Below, piece by piece: positions 49,530 through 59,523 of a DNA stretch of 64,000 nucleotides (position 1 is its first letter; each line of letters begins with the position of its first letter). The stretch is taken from positions 2,418,001-2,482,000 of the forward strand of contig NC_015663.1 in assembly GCF_000215745.1 (NCBI RefSeq), written 5' to 3'. This stretch comes from Klebsiella aerogenes KCTC 2190. Its GTDB lineage: Bacteria > Pseudomonadota > Gammaproteobacteria > Enterobacterales > Enterobacteriaceae. Below the pieces are notes generated by a model, which saw only the letters and a list, made by a program, of their open reading frames with translations, was not told where the DNA came from and searched no databases. The translations under genes and the position numbers were made by a program.

Positions 49530-50923
49530 GCGTTACCCTGGCGCGGCGCGCGTTTACGCGGGCGGCGATGGCGGCGGCGCGGAGCCGGATCGTCGCCGAG
49601 GTCGTTGAGCATATCTTTCTGTTCCGGCGGCGCGGCCACCTGGAACTCGCCCCACCATTTGGCCAGACGCTGCAGTTCGTGGTTGTTCTCGGCGCCTGCG
49701 CGCAGTTCAAGCAGGTCATAGGCGGCGCGGAACTTCGGATGCTCCATGAGTTTCCACGCGCGTTTGCCCTGACGGCGGGACATACGAAGCTGCAACTGCC
49801 AGATGTCGCGCACCAGGGTGGTGATGCGTTTAGGGATCGCCAGCGTCCGGCAGGCTTCATCCAGCACGTCATTCATTGCCAGCGCGAAGGCGTCGTAATA
49901 GGCCAGCCCGCTCTCCTGTGCGATTTTCTGCGCCATTTCCAGCAGCGGATACCAGAACATGACCGCGAACAGGAATGCCGGGTTAACGCGCATATCGTTA
50001 TGCAGGCGGTTATCGGTGTTCTTCAGCACCTGAATGATGATGCGTTCCATCGGGCTATCGCCGCGCTCGGTGAAGTAGCGGGTGATCGTCGGGAACAGCG
50101 GCTGGAACAGGCTGTATTCGCGCAGCAGCTGGTAGGTTTCATAACCATAACCCGCCTGCAGCAGTTTCAGCACTTCTTCAAACAGACGCGCCGGCGGTAC
50201 GTCGTGCAGCAGGGTAGCCAGACGTGGGATTGGCTCGGCGCTTTCGGCGCTGATGCGCATATGCAGTTTGGCGGCGAAACGAACCGCGCGCAGCATGCGC
50301 ACCGGATCCTCACGGTAACGGGTTTCCGGGTCGCCAATCAGGCGTATCACCCCTTCCTGCAGATCGCGCATTCCACCAACGTAGTCGCGTACGGTGAAAT
50401 CCGCCACGCTGTAATAAAGGCTATTGATGGTGAAGTCGCGGCGCTGGGCATCCTCTTCGATAGAGCCGAAGATGTTATCGCGCAGCAGCATGCCGTTCTG
50501 GCCGCGCTGGGAGGTGACGCGGTCGTTGGTGTGGCCTTCGTGATGGCCGCGGAAGGTGGCGACCTCAATGATTTCCGGCCCGAACATCACGTGCGCCAGG
50601 CGGAAGCGACGGCCAACCAGGCGGCAGTTGCGGAACAGTTTACGTACCTGGTCCGGGGTCGCGCTGGTGGTGACGTCAAAATCTTTTGGTTTCTTGCCCA
50701 GCAGCAGGTCGCGAACGCCGCCGCCGACCAGGTAAGCTTCGTAGCCCGCCTTGTTCAGTCGATAGAGCACCTTGAGCGCGTTTTCACTGATATCTTTGCG
50801 GGAAATTGCATGCTGTTCACGCGGGATCACCGTCATATGCGTTTGTTCGACGGCGGCAGCCTCTGCCTCGCGCTCTTCACGGCTTAGCACCTTGCGGCAA
50901 AAATTAGCGACTCGGGTAAAAAT
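49526..50923 (-). CDS. pcnB: Poly(A) polymerase I PcnB, probably from an ATT start codon
   Basis: Adds poly(A) tails to RNA 3' ends and promotes decay. Class II nucleotidyltransferase fold: [21 protein letters not shown] carries the catalytic Asp pair. The C-terminus is Arg-rich. Reading in frame back from the first GTG (50890), there are 11 further codons matching the E. coli N-terminus ([10 protein letters not shown]) that begin with ATT at 50923, with GAGGTG five bases upstream. This gives 465 residues, as in E. coli, whose pcnB is known to start with AUU, keeping the enzyme scarce. Confidence 0.93.
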   Translation of the reverse strand: MFTRVANFCRKVLSREEREAEAAAVEQTHMTVIPREQHAISRKDISENALKVLYRLNKAGYEAYLVGGGVRDLLLGKKPKDFDVTTSATPDQVRKLFRNCRLVGRRFRLAHVMFGPEIIEVATFRGHHEGHTNDRVTSQRGQNGMLLRDNIFGSIEEDAQRRDFTINSLYYSVADFTVRDYVGGMRDLQEGVIRLIGDPETRYREDPVRMLRAVRFAAKLHMRISAESAEPIPRLATLLHDVPPARLFEEVLKLLQAGYGYETYQLLREYSLFQPLFPTITRYFTERGDSPMERIIIQVLKNTDNRLHNDMRVNPAFLFAVMFWYPLLEMAQKIAQESGLAYYDAFALAMNDVLDEACRTLAIPKRITTLVRDIWQLQLRMSRRQGKRAWKLMEHPKFRAAYDLLELRAGAENNHELQRLAKWWGEFQVAAPPEQKDMLNDLGDDPAPRRRHRRPRKRAPRQGNA

Positions 50924-51042
50924 GGTGCACCTCGTAGTGTCAGACGAACTTCGGATAAAACATTACTCTATGGGCTTCAGGTTGCATTTAAACGGCAAAT
51001 TCAGGGGCAACCTGAAGGGCGACGAGCAAAAATAGCGGCTAA

Positions 51043-51924
51043 TCATAGCTCAGCGGGAGCCATTTGAGAATGCTGGATTTTTGCTGGCTGCCAGTTGGCT
51101 ATCGCTTGTTTGAGTAAATCGTCAATACTCAGGGCTTGCCAATCCTCAACGACATCCTGATTCAAAAATGTTAATGCCCGCACAATTTCCGGGCGCGGAT
51201 CGCCCTCCGGCAGGGCCGGGGCGTGGTTCTGTTTTGAGAGCTTATTACCTTCGGCATTCAGCGCCAGCGGCAGGTGTACGTAATCTGGTACAGGCCAGCC
51301 AAAGTGTTGATACAGCGAAATTTGTCGTACCGTTGGCTCGATGAGATCGGCGCCGCGGACGATTTCGCTGACCCCCTGAAAATGGTCGTCAACCACTACC
51401 GCCAGGTTATAGGCGAACAGCCCATCGCGACGATGGATGATGAAATCTTCCCGCGCCAGCGGTTCGTCGGCGACGAGGGTCCCGCGCAACTGGTCATAAA
51501 ATTCCAGTACCGGACGGGTCTGGCGCAGGCGCAACGCGGCGTTTTCGGCGCCAAGGCGCAAATCGCGACAGTGACCGTCGTAGATCCCGCCGACGCTGTG
51601 AATGCGCGCGCGGGTGCAGGTGCAGTAGTAGCAGAGATCCCGATCGCGCAGCCAGGCGAGGCGCTCGCGATAGGCATCGTGCCGCTGGGACTGCCACAGT
51701 ACCTCGCCGTCCCAGTGTAGACCGTAGCGATCGAGCTGGCGCAAAATGGTGTCGGCGGCGCCGGGAACTTCCCGCGGCGGGTCGATATCTTCAATGCGTA
51801 CGCGCCAGATACCGCCTTTCGCCCGCGCCTGTAGATAGCTGCCAAGGGCGGCGATTAATGAGCCGAAGTGGAGTTCGCCGGAAGGTGAGGGAGCAAAGCG
51901 CCCTATATAGTCTGAATCGGTCAT
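51043..51924 (-). CDS. gluQ: Glutamyl-queuosine tRNA(Asp) synthetase GluQ
   Basis: Truncated glutamyl-tRNA synthetase-like enzyme that glutamylates queuosine of tRNA(Asp), lacking the anticodon domain. Start at ATG 51924 gives 293 residues; an in-frame GTG lies 9 bp upstream. Visible are the HIGH-like HFGS in [16 protein letters not shown], the zinc-site cysteines in [11 protein letters not shown], and the KMSKS-like segment KLSKQN. It sits between dksA and pcnB as in E. coli. Confidence 0.96.
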   Translation of the reverse strand: MTDSDYIGRFAPSPSGELHFGSLIAALGSYLQARAKGGIWRVRIEDIDPPREVPGAADTILRQLDRYGLHWDGEVLWQSQRHDAYRERLAWLRDRDLCYYCTCTRARIHSVGGIYDGHCRDLRLGAENAALRLRQTRPVLEFYDQLRGTLVADEPLAREDFIIHRRDGLFAYNLAVVVDDHFQGVSEIVRGADLIEPTVRQISLYQHFGWPVPDYVHLPLALNAEGNKLSKQNHAPALPEGDPRPEIVRALTFLNQDVVEDWQALSIDDLLKQAIANWQPAKIQHSQMAPAEL

Positions 51925-51944
51925 GTTAAACACAAGGGGAATCA

Positions 51945-51963
51945 GGCGGGAGAAACTCCCGCC
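51945..51963 (-). terminator. Terminator/attenuator between dksA and gluQ
   Basis: GGCGGGAG-AAA-CTCCCGCC, an 8-bp GC stem with a 3-base loop, lies between dksA and gluQ. The following T-content on the minus strand is modest; a partial terminator reducing read-through into gluQ is likely, as described for E. coli. Confidence 0.6.
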
Positions 51964-51984
51964 AGAGAGTGAGGTAGCTGGGAA

Positions 51985-52440
51985 TTAACCCGCCATCTGT
52001 TTTTCGCGAATTTCCGCCAGCGTCTTGCAATCGATGCACAGGTCAGCTGTTGGACGCGCTTCCAGACGGCGAATGCCAATCTCCACGCCACAGGATTCGC
52101 AGAAGCCGAAGTCTTCGTCTTCGACTTTTTTCAGTGTTTTCTCAATCTTCTTGATGAGTTTACGTTCGCGGTCGCGGTTACGCAGCTCCAGGCTGAACTC
52201 TTCTTCCTGCGCGGCACGGTCGACCGGGTCCGGGAAGTTAGCAGCTTCATCCTGCATATGCGTTACGGTGCGATCCACTTCATCCCTGAGTTGATTACGC
52301 CATGCTTCAAGAATGCGCTTGAAGTGCGCCAGCTGGGCTTCGTTCATATACTCTTCGCCCGGCTTCTCTTGGTACGGCTCCACCCCAGCGATGGCGAGAA
52401 TACTCAGGGACGATGTTTTACGGTTTTGCCCTTCTTGCAT
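51985..52440 (-). CDS. dksA: RNA polymerase-binding transcription factor DksA
   Basis: Cofactor of ppGpp that enters the RNA polymerase secondary channel. Start at 52440 gives 151 residues as in E. coli, with AGGAGAAG upstream; the open frame extends 18 bp more without support. The coiled-coil tip has DPVDRAAQ (D71/D74) and the zinc finger has CESC ... CIDC (C114, C117, C135, C138). Confidence 0.98.
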   Translation of the reverse strand: MQEGQNRKTSSLSILAIAGVEPYQEKPGEEYMNEAQLAHFKRILEAWRNQLRDEVDRTVTHMQDEAANFPDPVDRAAQEEEFSLELRNRDRERKLIKKIEKTLKKVEDEDFGFCESCGVEIGIRRLEARPTADLCIDCKTLAEIREKQMAG

Positions 52441-52603
52441 GTTGCTTCTCCTTAACACGCACTATCGATCCCCATGTGGGGGAAAAATCAGGCCGCTATA
52501 AATAGCAGATGCTTTTCCGGATAGCAATTATCTAAACGTTACACTTGACAACGCTGTGAAGAAAAGCGTATTTGCGCTCGCGAACCGGACACAATTTAGC
52601 CTT

Positions 52604-53320
52604 TTAATTACCGGGGGTTAACGCCACGGCGATCGGCTTATTCAGAGTCATCATTTTGGTAGAAAGTTCCGCTTTCCAGGCGAGAATTTCTACCCCCTTT
52701 TCCTGCGCCTCTATCAACAGCTGTGCGTATTTGGCATCAATATGATGCGCGGGTGAGAAACGGTCTATCGCCGAATGCAGCACGGCGAATAAAATCACGG
52801 CCCGATGGCCCGCGGCAGCGACGCTCATGAGTTCCCGCAGGTGCTTCTGACCGCGTGCGGTAACGGCATCGGGAAAATAACCGTACTCTTTTTCCGCCAA
52901 CGTAACCGATTTCACTTCAATATAGCAGTTACGGCGGTCTTCTGCCTGTAACATAAGGTCGATTCGGCTATTTTCTTCACCATATTTTACTTCGCTTTTC
53001 AGAATGTTATACCCGGCAAGCTCAGGGATATTTCCGGCGAGTACCGCTTCCTTCGCCAGGGTATTTGCCCGCAAGGTGTTAACGCATATGACGGCCCCCT
53101 GCCGGGTTTCAGTTAATTCCCAGGTATGCGCATATTTACGTTTAGGATTATCGGAAGTGGAATACCAGACGGTATCTCCCGGCGCGGCGCAACCGGTCAT
53201 GGCGCCGGTATTCGGGCAGTGCAGCGTCAGCGCCTGGCCCTCCGGCGTGATGACATCGGCCAGAAACCGTTTGTAACGTTTAATTAAAGTGGCGGACTGC
53301 AAAGGCGGAGTGAACAGCAT
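52604..53320 (-). CDS. sfsA: Sugar fermentation stimulation protein SfsA
   Basis: Conserved nucleic-acid-binding protein, linked genetically to maltose metabolism in E. coli. It has 238 residues (E. coli 234). An N-terminal OB-like part (RYKRFLADV... [12 protein letters not shown]) is followed by a nuclease-like fold with the segment [22 protein letters not shown]. Start overlaps the thpR stop (TGATG). Role in the cell is not well defined. Confidence 0.94.
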   Translation of the reverse strand: MLFTPPLQSATLIKRYKRFLADVITPEGQALTLHCPNTGAMTGCAAPGDTVWYSTSDNPKRKYAHTWELTETRQGAVICVNTLRANTLAKEAVLAGNIPELAGYNILKSEVKYGEENSRIDLMLQAEDRRNCYIEVKSVTLAEKEYGYFPDAVTARGQKHLRELMSVAAAGHRAVILFAVLHSAIDRFSPAHHIDAKYAQLLIEAQEKGVEILAWKAELSTKMMTLNKPIAVALTPGN

Positions 53321-53856
53321 CAGAGTTCCCTGGTAAATGGATAACGTTCCAGCGCGTTGTAGCGGGTGCGCCCGCGGATAAAGCTGGACTCATAAAGCAC
53401 GAATTCGTTGACCGGCACCTGCCAGCAAAAACCCGGCGGCGGGATCGGCACCGCGTGGCGGGCGTCGCGCAGGAGGGTGATATGCGGATGAAACGGCTGC
53501 GGGCTTTGATAGCAGCCGCTCCGCGCCGCCTGGGCGCGCAACATATTTGCCAGTTGCAGCATGCCGCGCGGCGGCTGGCGGGTACCGAGCCAGACTACGC
53601 GCGAACGCAGCCACTGGCCGGCGTCGTCGAGCGTCAGGGTAAAGGGCGGTTGCTGAATGCGTCCGGCCATCGCCGACAGCGCGCGCTGTTTTTCAGCGCT
53701 GACGTCGCCGAGAAACGCCAGCGTCAGATGCAGGTTATCGGCGGCGACCGGCCTTCCGGCATCGTCGGCAAAATGGGCGGCGCGCCAATGAATAATCTGT
53801 TTCTGTATCGCTTTCGGCAGTTCAAGAGCGAAAAACAGCCGTTTCGGCTCGGACAT
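53320..53856 (-). CDS. thpR: RNA 2',3'-cyclic phosphodiesterase / 2'-5' RNA ligase ThpR
   Basis: 2H phosphoesterase superfamily member (formerly LigT), 178 residues (E. coli 176). The two HxT/S motifs are visible in [11 protein letters not shown] and HPHITLLRD. It is divergent from hrpB (72-bp gap) and coupled to sfsA downstream. Confidence 0.95.
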   Translation of the reverse strand: MSEPKRLFFALELPKAIQKQIIHWRAAHFADDAGRPVAADNLHLTLAFLGDVSAEKQRALSAMAGRIQQPPFTLTLDDAGQWLRSRVVWLGTRQPPRGMLQLANMLRAQAARSGCYQSPQPFHPHITLLRDARHAVPIPPPGFCWQVPVNEFVLYESSFIRGRTRYNALERYPFTREL

Positions 53857-53928
53857 GATAGAGACTCGGTAATGAACTACGGGGATGCTACAATGCTTGC
53901 CCTCGAATGTTAACCTCCGGAGCCCTTC

Positions 53929-56358
53929 GTGTCCTCATTGCCGGTTGCCGCAATTCTTCCCGAACTTCTTTCCGCCCTGCAGCAGGCGCCGCAGGTGTTG
54001 CTTAATGCGCCTACCGGCGCGGGTAAATCAACCTGGCTGCCGTTACAGATCCTCGCCGACGGCAACATTGATGGCCGGATTATACTGCTGGAGCCGCGGC
54101 GGCTGGCGGCACGTAACGTCGCTCAGCGTCTGGCGGAGCTACTGGGAGAAAAACCGGGAGAAACGATAGGCTACCGGATGCGCGCTGAAAGCTGCGTAGG
54201 GCCAAATACCCGCCTGGAAGTGGTCACCGAAGGGATCTTAACCCGCACTTTGCAGCACGATCCGGAACTTTCCGGCGTGGGGCTAGTGATCCTCGATGAA
54301 TTTCATGAACGTAGCCTGCAGGCTGATTTGGCGCTGGCGTTGTTGCTGGACGTCCAGCAGGGGCTGCGTGACGATCTCAAGTTGCTGATCATGTCGGCGA
54401 CGTTGGATAACGATCGTCTGCAGCGTCTGTTGCCGGAGGCGCCGGTGGTGGTTTCCGAAGGGCGCGCGTTCCCGGTTGAACGTCGCTTTGCGCCGCTGGC
54501 GAGCCATCAGCGTTTTGCCGAAGCGGTAGCGATCGCCGCCGCGGATCTGCTGCGTGAGGAGCAGGGCTCGATGCTGTTATTCCTGCCCGGCGTTGGCGAA
54601 ATTCAGCGCGTACAGGAACAATTGAGCGAGCGTGTAGCCAGCGATGTGCTGTTATGTCCGTTATACGGTGCGCTGCCGCTGAGCGAACAGCGCAAAGCGA
54701 TTCTCCCGGCGCCTGCCGGGATGCGCAAAGTGGTGCTGGCGACTAATATCGCTGAAACCAGTTTGACGATCGAAGGCATTCGCCTGGTGGTCGACAGCGC
54801 TCAGGAACGGGTCGCGCGCTTCGATCCGCGCACCGGCCTGACCCGGCTAATCACCCAGCGGATAAGCCAGGCGTCAATGACCCAGCGCGCCGGTCGAGCC
54901 GGGCGTCTGGAGCCGGGGATCTGCCTGCATCTGCTGGCGAAAGAGCAGGCGGAGCGCGCGGCGGCGCAGAGCGAGCCGGAAATTCTGCAAAGCGATCTGT
55001 CGGGGCTGCTGCTGGAGTTGCTGCAGTGGGGCTGCCGCGATCCGGCCGAGCTTCGCTGGCTGGATCTACCGCCGGCGATCAATCTGGCGGCGGCGCGGCG
55101 TCTGTTGACGGCGTTATCGGCGTTGGAGGGCGAACGCCTTTCGGCTCACGGGCGCAAAATGGCGACGCTGGGTAACGACCCTCGTCTGGCGGCCATGCTG
55201 ACAGCGGCCGATTCCGCGGATGACGCGGCGACGGCGGCGAAACTCGCCGCTATTCTTGAGGAGCCGCCGCGCGGCGGCAGCAGCGATTTAGGCGCCGCGT
55301 TTGCGCGCCAGCAGGGCAACTGGCAGCAGCGGACGCAGCAGTTATTGAAGCGACTGGCCAGCCGCGGCGGTCAGCCTGATGCTGAGCGGATGGCGGCGTT
55401 GCTGGCCCCAGCGTTTGCCGACCGGATTGCCCGTCGACGCGGCCAGGAAGGGCGCTATCAGTTGGCTAACGGCATGGGGGCGATGCTGGATGCCGATGAC
55501 GCGCTCGGGCGTCACGAATGGCTAATTGCGCCGCTGCTACTACAGGGCAGTTCGGCACCCGATGCGCGAATTTTGCTGGCGCTGCCGCTGGATATTGATC
55601 AACTGGTGGCGCAGCGTCCTGAGCTGATACAACGCTCCGATACCGTGGAGTGGGATGAAGCGCAGGGGACGCTAAAAGCCTGGCGGCGTAGCTGCATTGG
55701 CCAGCTGGTGATAAAAACTCAGCCGTTGGCGAAACCGTCGGAAGCGGAGCTGCATCAGGCAATGCTCAACGGTATTCGCGATAAGGGGCTCGGGGTATTG
55801 AACTGGACGCCGGAGGCTGAACAACTGCGCCTGCGGCTGCACTGCGCCGCGCAGTGGCTGCCGGAAGCGGACTGGCCCGCCGTTGATGACGCATCGCTGT
55901 TAGCTTCGCTGGAGGCGTGGCTGTTGCCGCAGATGACCGGGGTGCATTCGCTTCGGTCGCTCAAGGCGGTAGACCTGCGGCAGGCGCTGCAAAACTGGCT
56001 GCCGTGGACGTTACGCCAGAAGCTGGATAGCGAGCTGCCGACCCATTACACGGTGCCGACCGGCAGCCGTATCGCTATTCGTTATCATGAAGATAACCCG
56101 CCGGCGCTGGCGGTACGGATGCAGGAGATGTTCGGCGAGGCGGCGACGCCGCGCATTGCCGAAGGACGGGTTCCCCTGGTGCTGGAGTTACTCTCGCCGG
56201 CGCAGCGACCATTACAAATTACCCGGGATTTAAGCGCCTTCTGGCAGGGGGCATACCGCGAGGTGCAAAAAGAGATGAAAGGGCGCTATCCGAAACATGT
56301 CTGGCCGGATGACCCGGCGAACACCGCCCCCACCCGGCGGACGAAAAAATACTCCTGA
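53929..56358 (+). CDS. hrpB: ATP-dependent RNA helicase HrpB
   Basis: DEAH-box helicase, 809 residues from GTG at 53929 (CGGAG eight bases upstream). Motifs are visible in order: Walker A NAPTGAGKS, DEFHERS (a DEFH variant of the DEAH box), SAT, motif VI QRAGRAGR. A helicase-associated region and a C-terminal basic end (PTRRTKKYS) follow. Its physiological role in bacteria is unclear. Confidence 0.97.
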   Translation: MSSLPVAAILPELLSALQQAPQVLLNAPTGAGKSTWLPLQILADGNIDGRIILLEPRRLAARNVAQRLAELLGEKPGETIGYRMRAESCVGPNTRLEVVTEGILTRTLQHDPELSGVGLVILDEFHERSLQADLALALLLDVQQGLRDDLKLLIMSATLDNDRLQRLLPEAPVVVSEGRAFPVERRFAPLASHQRFAEAVAIAAADLLREEQGSMLLFLPGVGEIQRVQEQLSERVASDVLLCPLYGALPLSEQRKAILPAPAGMRKVVLATNIAETSLTIEGIRLVVDSAQERVARFDPRTGLTRLITQRISQASMTQRAGRAGRLEPGICLHLLAKEQAERAAAQSEPEILQSDLSGLLLELLQWGCRDPAELRWLDLPPAINLAAARRLLTALSALEGERLSAHGRKMATLGNDPRLAAMLTAADSADDAATAAKLAAILEEPPRGGSSDLGAAFARQQGNWQQRTQQLLKRLASRGGQPDAERMAALLAPAFADRIARRRGQEGRYQLANGMGAMLDADDALGRHEWLIAPLLLQGSSAPDARILLALPLDIDQLVAQRPELIQRSDTVEWDEAQGTLKAWRRSCIGQLVIKTQPLAKPSEAELHQAMLNGIRDKGLGVLNWTPEAEQLRLRLHCAAQWLPEADWPAVDDASLLASLEAWLLPQMTGVHSLRSLKAVDLRQALQNWLPWTLRQKLDSELPTHYTVPTGSRIAIRYHEDNPPALAVRMQEMFGEAATPRIAEGRVPLVLELLSPAQRPLQITRDLSAFWQGAYREVQKEMKGRYPKHVWPDDPANTAPTRRTKKYS

Positions 56359-56728
56359 GGCGCCGCGCCCTTGCTGTGGGCGTGGTTCCGAAAATCGCTG
56401 GCCGCAGTCACGCGGCGCAACATTTATGTTATTAAAAAACATCATATTTTACCGTTTATCGCGTTTTACGGTTGTAAAATGCTGGTTAAGAATGGCGCGG
56501 ATTAGTGCTATTCTCTGTGGCCTGGACATTTCGTGCTATGTCCGGAGATATTCTTCAGCTTAAACAGATAATTATATGATTTGTTTAATGAATTATTCTT
56601 CGAAGATGATATGAAAGACGTCGGCCGCGGCAGCGTGGCGGGTGTGAAATTGAGAGATATCTTCTTCCTCCTGCAGGGGGAAGTATTGAGAATCAGGCCT
56701 TTACGCCTGAAAGTTGCGGAGAAAAAGC
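56359..56728. other. hrpB-mrcB intergenic region
   Basis: About 370 bp. The left part is GC-rich with inverted GCGCCGCG / CGCGGCGC segments (about 56361 and 56412), then the sequence becomes AT-rich. A candidate promoter is at 56486-56514, followed by a small hairpin (GGACAT...ATGTCC, about 56523-56543). A 43-codon open frame (56611-56742) overlaps the mrcB start. Confidence 0.5.
56486..56514 (+). promoter_or_regulatory. Probable mrcB promoter
   Basis: TTAAGA (56486-56491) and TATTCT (56509-56514) with a 17-bp spacer, about 215 bp before the mrcB start. Consensus match only. Confidence 0.45.
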
Positions 56729-59281
56729 ATGGCGGGAGATGACCGCGAGCCTATCGGACGTAAAGGGAGACCTTCACGCCCGACAAAACAAAAAGTCACC
56801 CGTCGCCGGGTCCGGGAAGAGGACTACGACGATGATTACGATGACGATTATGAGGATGAACGACCAATGCCGAAGAAAGGAAAGGGCAAAGGCAACAAGC
56901 CTCGTCGTAAGCGCAGCTGGCTGTGGCTGCTGGTTAAGCTGGGGATTGTCTTTGCGGTAATTATTGCCGCCTATGGCGTCTACCTCGACCAGAAAATTCG
57001 CAGCCGTATTGATGGTAAAGTCTGGGAACTGCCGGCGGCAGTGTATGGCCGGATGGTCAACCTTGAGCCGGATATGCAGATCAGCAAAAACGAGATGGTG
57101 CGCCTGCTTAATGCGACCCAGTACCGTCAGGTCAGCGCAATGACGCGTCCTGGCGAATACACCGTACAGGCTAACAGTATCGAAATGATCCGCCGTCCGT
57201 TCGATTTCCCGGATAGCAAAGAGGGGCAGGTGCGCGCGCGTCTGACCTTCGATGGCGATCATCTGGATACCATCGAGAATATGGATAACAACCGTCAGTT
57301 CGGTTTCTTCCGTCTCGACCCGCGCCTGATCACCATGCTGCAGTCGGCGAACGGCGAGCAGCGCCTGTTCGTGAAGCGCAGCGGTTTCCCGGATCTGCTG
57401 GTGGATACGCTGCTGGCGACCGAAGACCGCCACTTCTATGAGCATGACGGCATCAGCCTGTACTCAATGGGCCGCGCGGTGCTGGCGAACCTGACGGCGG
57501 GGCGTACGGTGCAGGGGGCGAGTACCCTGACCCAGCAGCTGGTGAAGAACCTGTTCCTGTCCAGCGAGCGCTCCTACTGGCGTAAGGCCAACGAAGCCTA
57601 TATGGCGCTGATTGTTGACGCCCGTTACAGCAAGGATCGTATCCTTGAGCTGTATATGAACGAGGTGTACCTCGGTCAGAGCGGCGATAATGAAATCCGC
57701 GGCTTCCCGCTGGCGAGCCTGTACTACTTTGGCCGCCCGGTAGAAGAGCTGAGCCTCGATCAGCAGGCGCTGCTGGTCGGAATGGTCAAAGGGGCGTCAA
57801 TCTATAACCCGTGGCGTAACCCGAAACTGGCGCTGGAGCGGCGTAACCTGGTGCTGCGTCTGCTGCAGCAGCAGAATATTATCGACCAGGAGCTGTACGA
57901 TATGCTGAGCGCGCGTCCGCTGGGCGTGCAGCCGCGCGGCGGGGTGATTTCACCGCAGCCGGCGTTCATGCAGATGGTGCGCCAGGAGCTGCAGGCGAAA
58001 CTGGGCGATAAAGTGAAAGATCTCTCCGGCGTGAAGATCTTTACCACCTTTGACCCGGTGGCTCAGGATGCGGCGGAAAAAGCGGCCATTGAAGGGATCC
58101 CGGTGCTGAAGAAACAGCGTAAGCTGCCGGATCTGGAAACCGCCATGGTGGTGGTCGATCGCTTTACCGGTGAAGTCCGGGCGATGGTCGGCGGCGCGGA
58201 GCCGCAATTTGCCGGCTACAACCGCGCGATGCAGGCGCGTCGTTCGATTGGTTCGTTGGCAAAACCGGCCACTTATCTGACCGCGCTGAGCCAGCCGAAC
58301 CAGTATCGCCTGAATACGTGGATTGCCGATGCGCCGGTGACGATTCGCTTGTCGAACGGCCAGACCTGGTCGCCGCAGAACGACGATCGCCGCTTTAGCG
58401 GTCAGGTGATGCTGGTGGATGCCCTGACCCGTTCGATGAACGTGCCGACGGTTAACCTCGGGATGTCGCTGGGGCTGCCGGCGATCACCGATACCTGGCA
58501 GAAGCTGGGCGTGCCGAAAGACCAGTTGAATGCGGTACCGGCGATGATCCTCGGCGCCCTTAACCTGACGCCAATCGAAGTGGCGCAGGCATTCCAGACC
58601 ATCGCCAGCGGCGGTAACCGCGCGACGCTGTCGGCGCTGCGTTCCGTGATTGCTGAAGATGGTACGGTGCTGTACCAGAGCTACCCGCAGGCGGAACGCG
58701 CCGTTCCGGCGCAGGCGGCCTATATGACCCTGTGGACCATGCAGCAGGTGGTGCAGCGCGGTACCGGCCGTCAGCTTGGTGCCAAATATCCTGGCCTGCA
58801 TCTGGCGGGTAAAACCGGGACCACCAACAACAACGTGGATACCTGGTTTGCCGGTATCGATGGCAGCCAGGTGACGATTACCTGGGTTGGCCGCGATAAC
58901 AACCAGCCGACCAAGCTGTACGGGGCCAGCGGCGCGATGTCGATTTATCAGCGCTACCTGGCTAACCAGACCCCGACGCCGCTGGCGCTGACGCCGCCGG
59001 AAGACGTGGTGGATATGGGCGTGGACAGCAATGGTTACTTCCAGTGCAGCGGCGGTATGCGTACGCTGCCGGTGTGGACCACCTCGCCGGATGCGCTGTG
59101 CCGTCAGGGCGAAGCCCTGCAGCAACAGCAGCAGCAACAACAGGAAGCCAATAACCCGTTCAACCAGTCCGGGCAGCAGCAGCCTGCTAACCAACCGCAG
59201 CAGCAACAGCAGCAACCTGCGAAGCAGGAGAAGAGCGATGGCGTTGCCGGTTGGATTAAAGATATGTTTGGCGGCAACTAA
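56729..59281 (+). CDS. mrcB: Penicillin-binding protein 1b MrcB (bifunctional)
   Basis: Bifunctional class A PBP polymerising and cross-linking peptidoglycan. Start at 56729 ([17 protein letters not shown] upstream) gives 850 residues. Cytoplasmic Lys/Arg/Asp-rich part, one membrane helix (about 65-85), UB2H domain, glycosyltransferase with [12 protein letters not shown] (catalytic Glu near 230) and [15 protein letters not shown], then transpeptidase with SIGSLAKP (active Ser near 505), SMN and KTGT. The C-terminal Gln-rich tract (QQQQ..., Pro/Asn mixed) is longer than in E. coli. LpoB is the expected outer-membrane activator. Confidence 0.97.
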   Translation: MAGDDREPIGRKGRPSRPTKQKVTRRRVREEDYDDDYDDDYEDERPMPKKGKGKGNKPRRKRSWLWLLVKLGIVFAVIIAAYGVYLDQKIRSRIDGKVWELPAAVYGRMVNLEPDMQISKNEMVRLLNATQYRQVSAMTRPGEYTVQANSIEMIRRPFDFPDSKEGQVRARLTFDGDHLDTIENMDNNRQFGFFRLDPRLITMLQSANGEQRLFVKRSGFPDLLVDTLLATEDRHFYEHDGISLYSMGRAVLANLTAGRTVQGASTLTQQLVKNLFLSSERSYWRKANEAYMALIVDARYSKDRILELYMNEVYLGQSGDNEIRGFPLASLYYFGRPVEELSLDQQALLVGMVKGASIYNPWRNPKLALERRNLVLRLLQQQNIIDQELYDMLSARPLGVQPRGGVISPQPAFMQMVRQELQAKLGDKVKDLSGVKIFTTFDPVAQDAAEKAAIEGIPVLKKQRKLPDLETAMVVVDRFTGEVRAMVGGAEPQFAGYNRAMQARRSIGSLAKPATYLTALSQPNQYRLNTWIADAPVTIRLSNGQTWSPQNDDRRFSGQVMLVDALTRSMNVPTVNLGMSLGLPAITDTWQKLGVPKDQLNAVPAMILGALNLTPIEVAQAFQTIASGGNRATLSALRSVIAEDGTVLYQSYPQAERAVPAQAAYMTLWTMQQVVQRGTGRQLGAKYPGLHLAGKTGTTNNNVDTWFAGIDGSQVTITWVGRDNNQPTKLYGASGAMSIYQRYLANQTPTPLALTPPEDVVDMGVDSNGYFQCSGGMRTLPVWTTSPDALCRQGEALQQQQQQQQEANNPFNQSGQQQPANQPQQQQQQPAKQEKSDGVAGWIKDMFGGN

Positions 59282-59306
59282 AACCGTTTAAGCCGAACGT
59301 CTGAAC

Positions 59307-59342
59307 AGCCCCTTAATACGAAGGTATTAGGGGGCTTTTTTA
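59307..59342 (+). terminator. Intrinsic terminator after mrcB
   Basis: AGCCCCTTAATAC (59307-59319) pairs with GTATTAGGGGGCT (59324-59336; one G-U pair) and is followed by a T-run. Confidence 0.88.
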
Positions 59343-59470
59343 TTGCAGGCATCTGCGTAACACCGTGATAACTCCTTAATAACCGTCTGGTTATTTATTA
59401 ATCCCTTGGCGCTTCCTGCCCGGCATAGCGCTTGCCTTAGATTCCGCGTTTCGCCTATTATGTCACCCGT

Positions 59471-59501
59471 CATAATAATAATTCTCGTTTACGTTATCAT
59501 T
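59471..59501. promoter_or_regulatory. Probable Fur-binding region upstream of fhuA
   Basis: CATAATAATAATTCTCGTTT (59471-59490) resembles the 19-bp Fur box GATAATGATAATCATTATC in about eleven positions, and an overlapping copy may follow (about 59482-59501). The same sequence type precedes E. coli fhuA, which is Fur-repressed. Confidence 0.6.
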
Positions 59502-59523
59502 CACTTTCATCAGAGATATACCA

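Noticed and set aside
49568..50887. 439-codon frame antisense to pcnB
   Set aside because: Shadow frame; the pcnB sense frame is a clear orthologue throughout.
57950..59215. 421-codon frame antisense to mrcB
   Set aside because: Arg/His/Leu-rich shadow of mrcB with no independent support.
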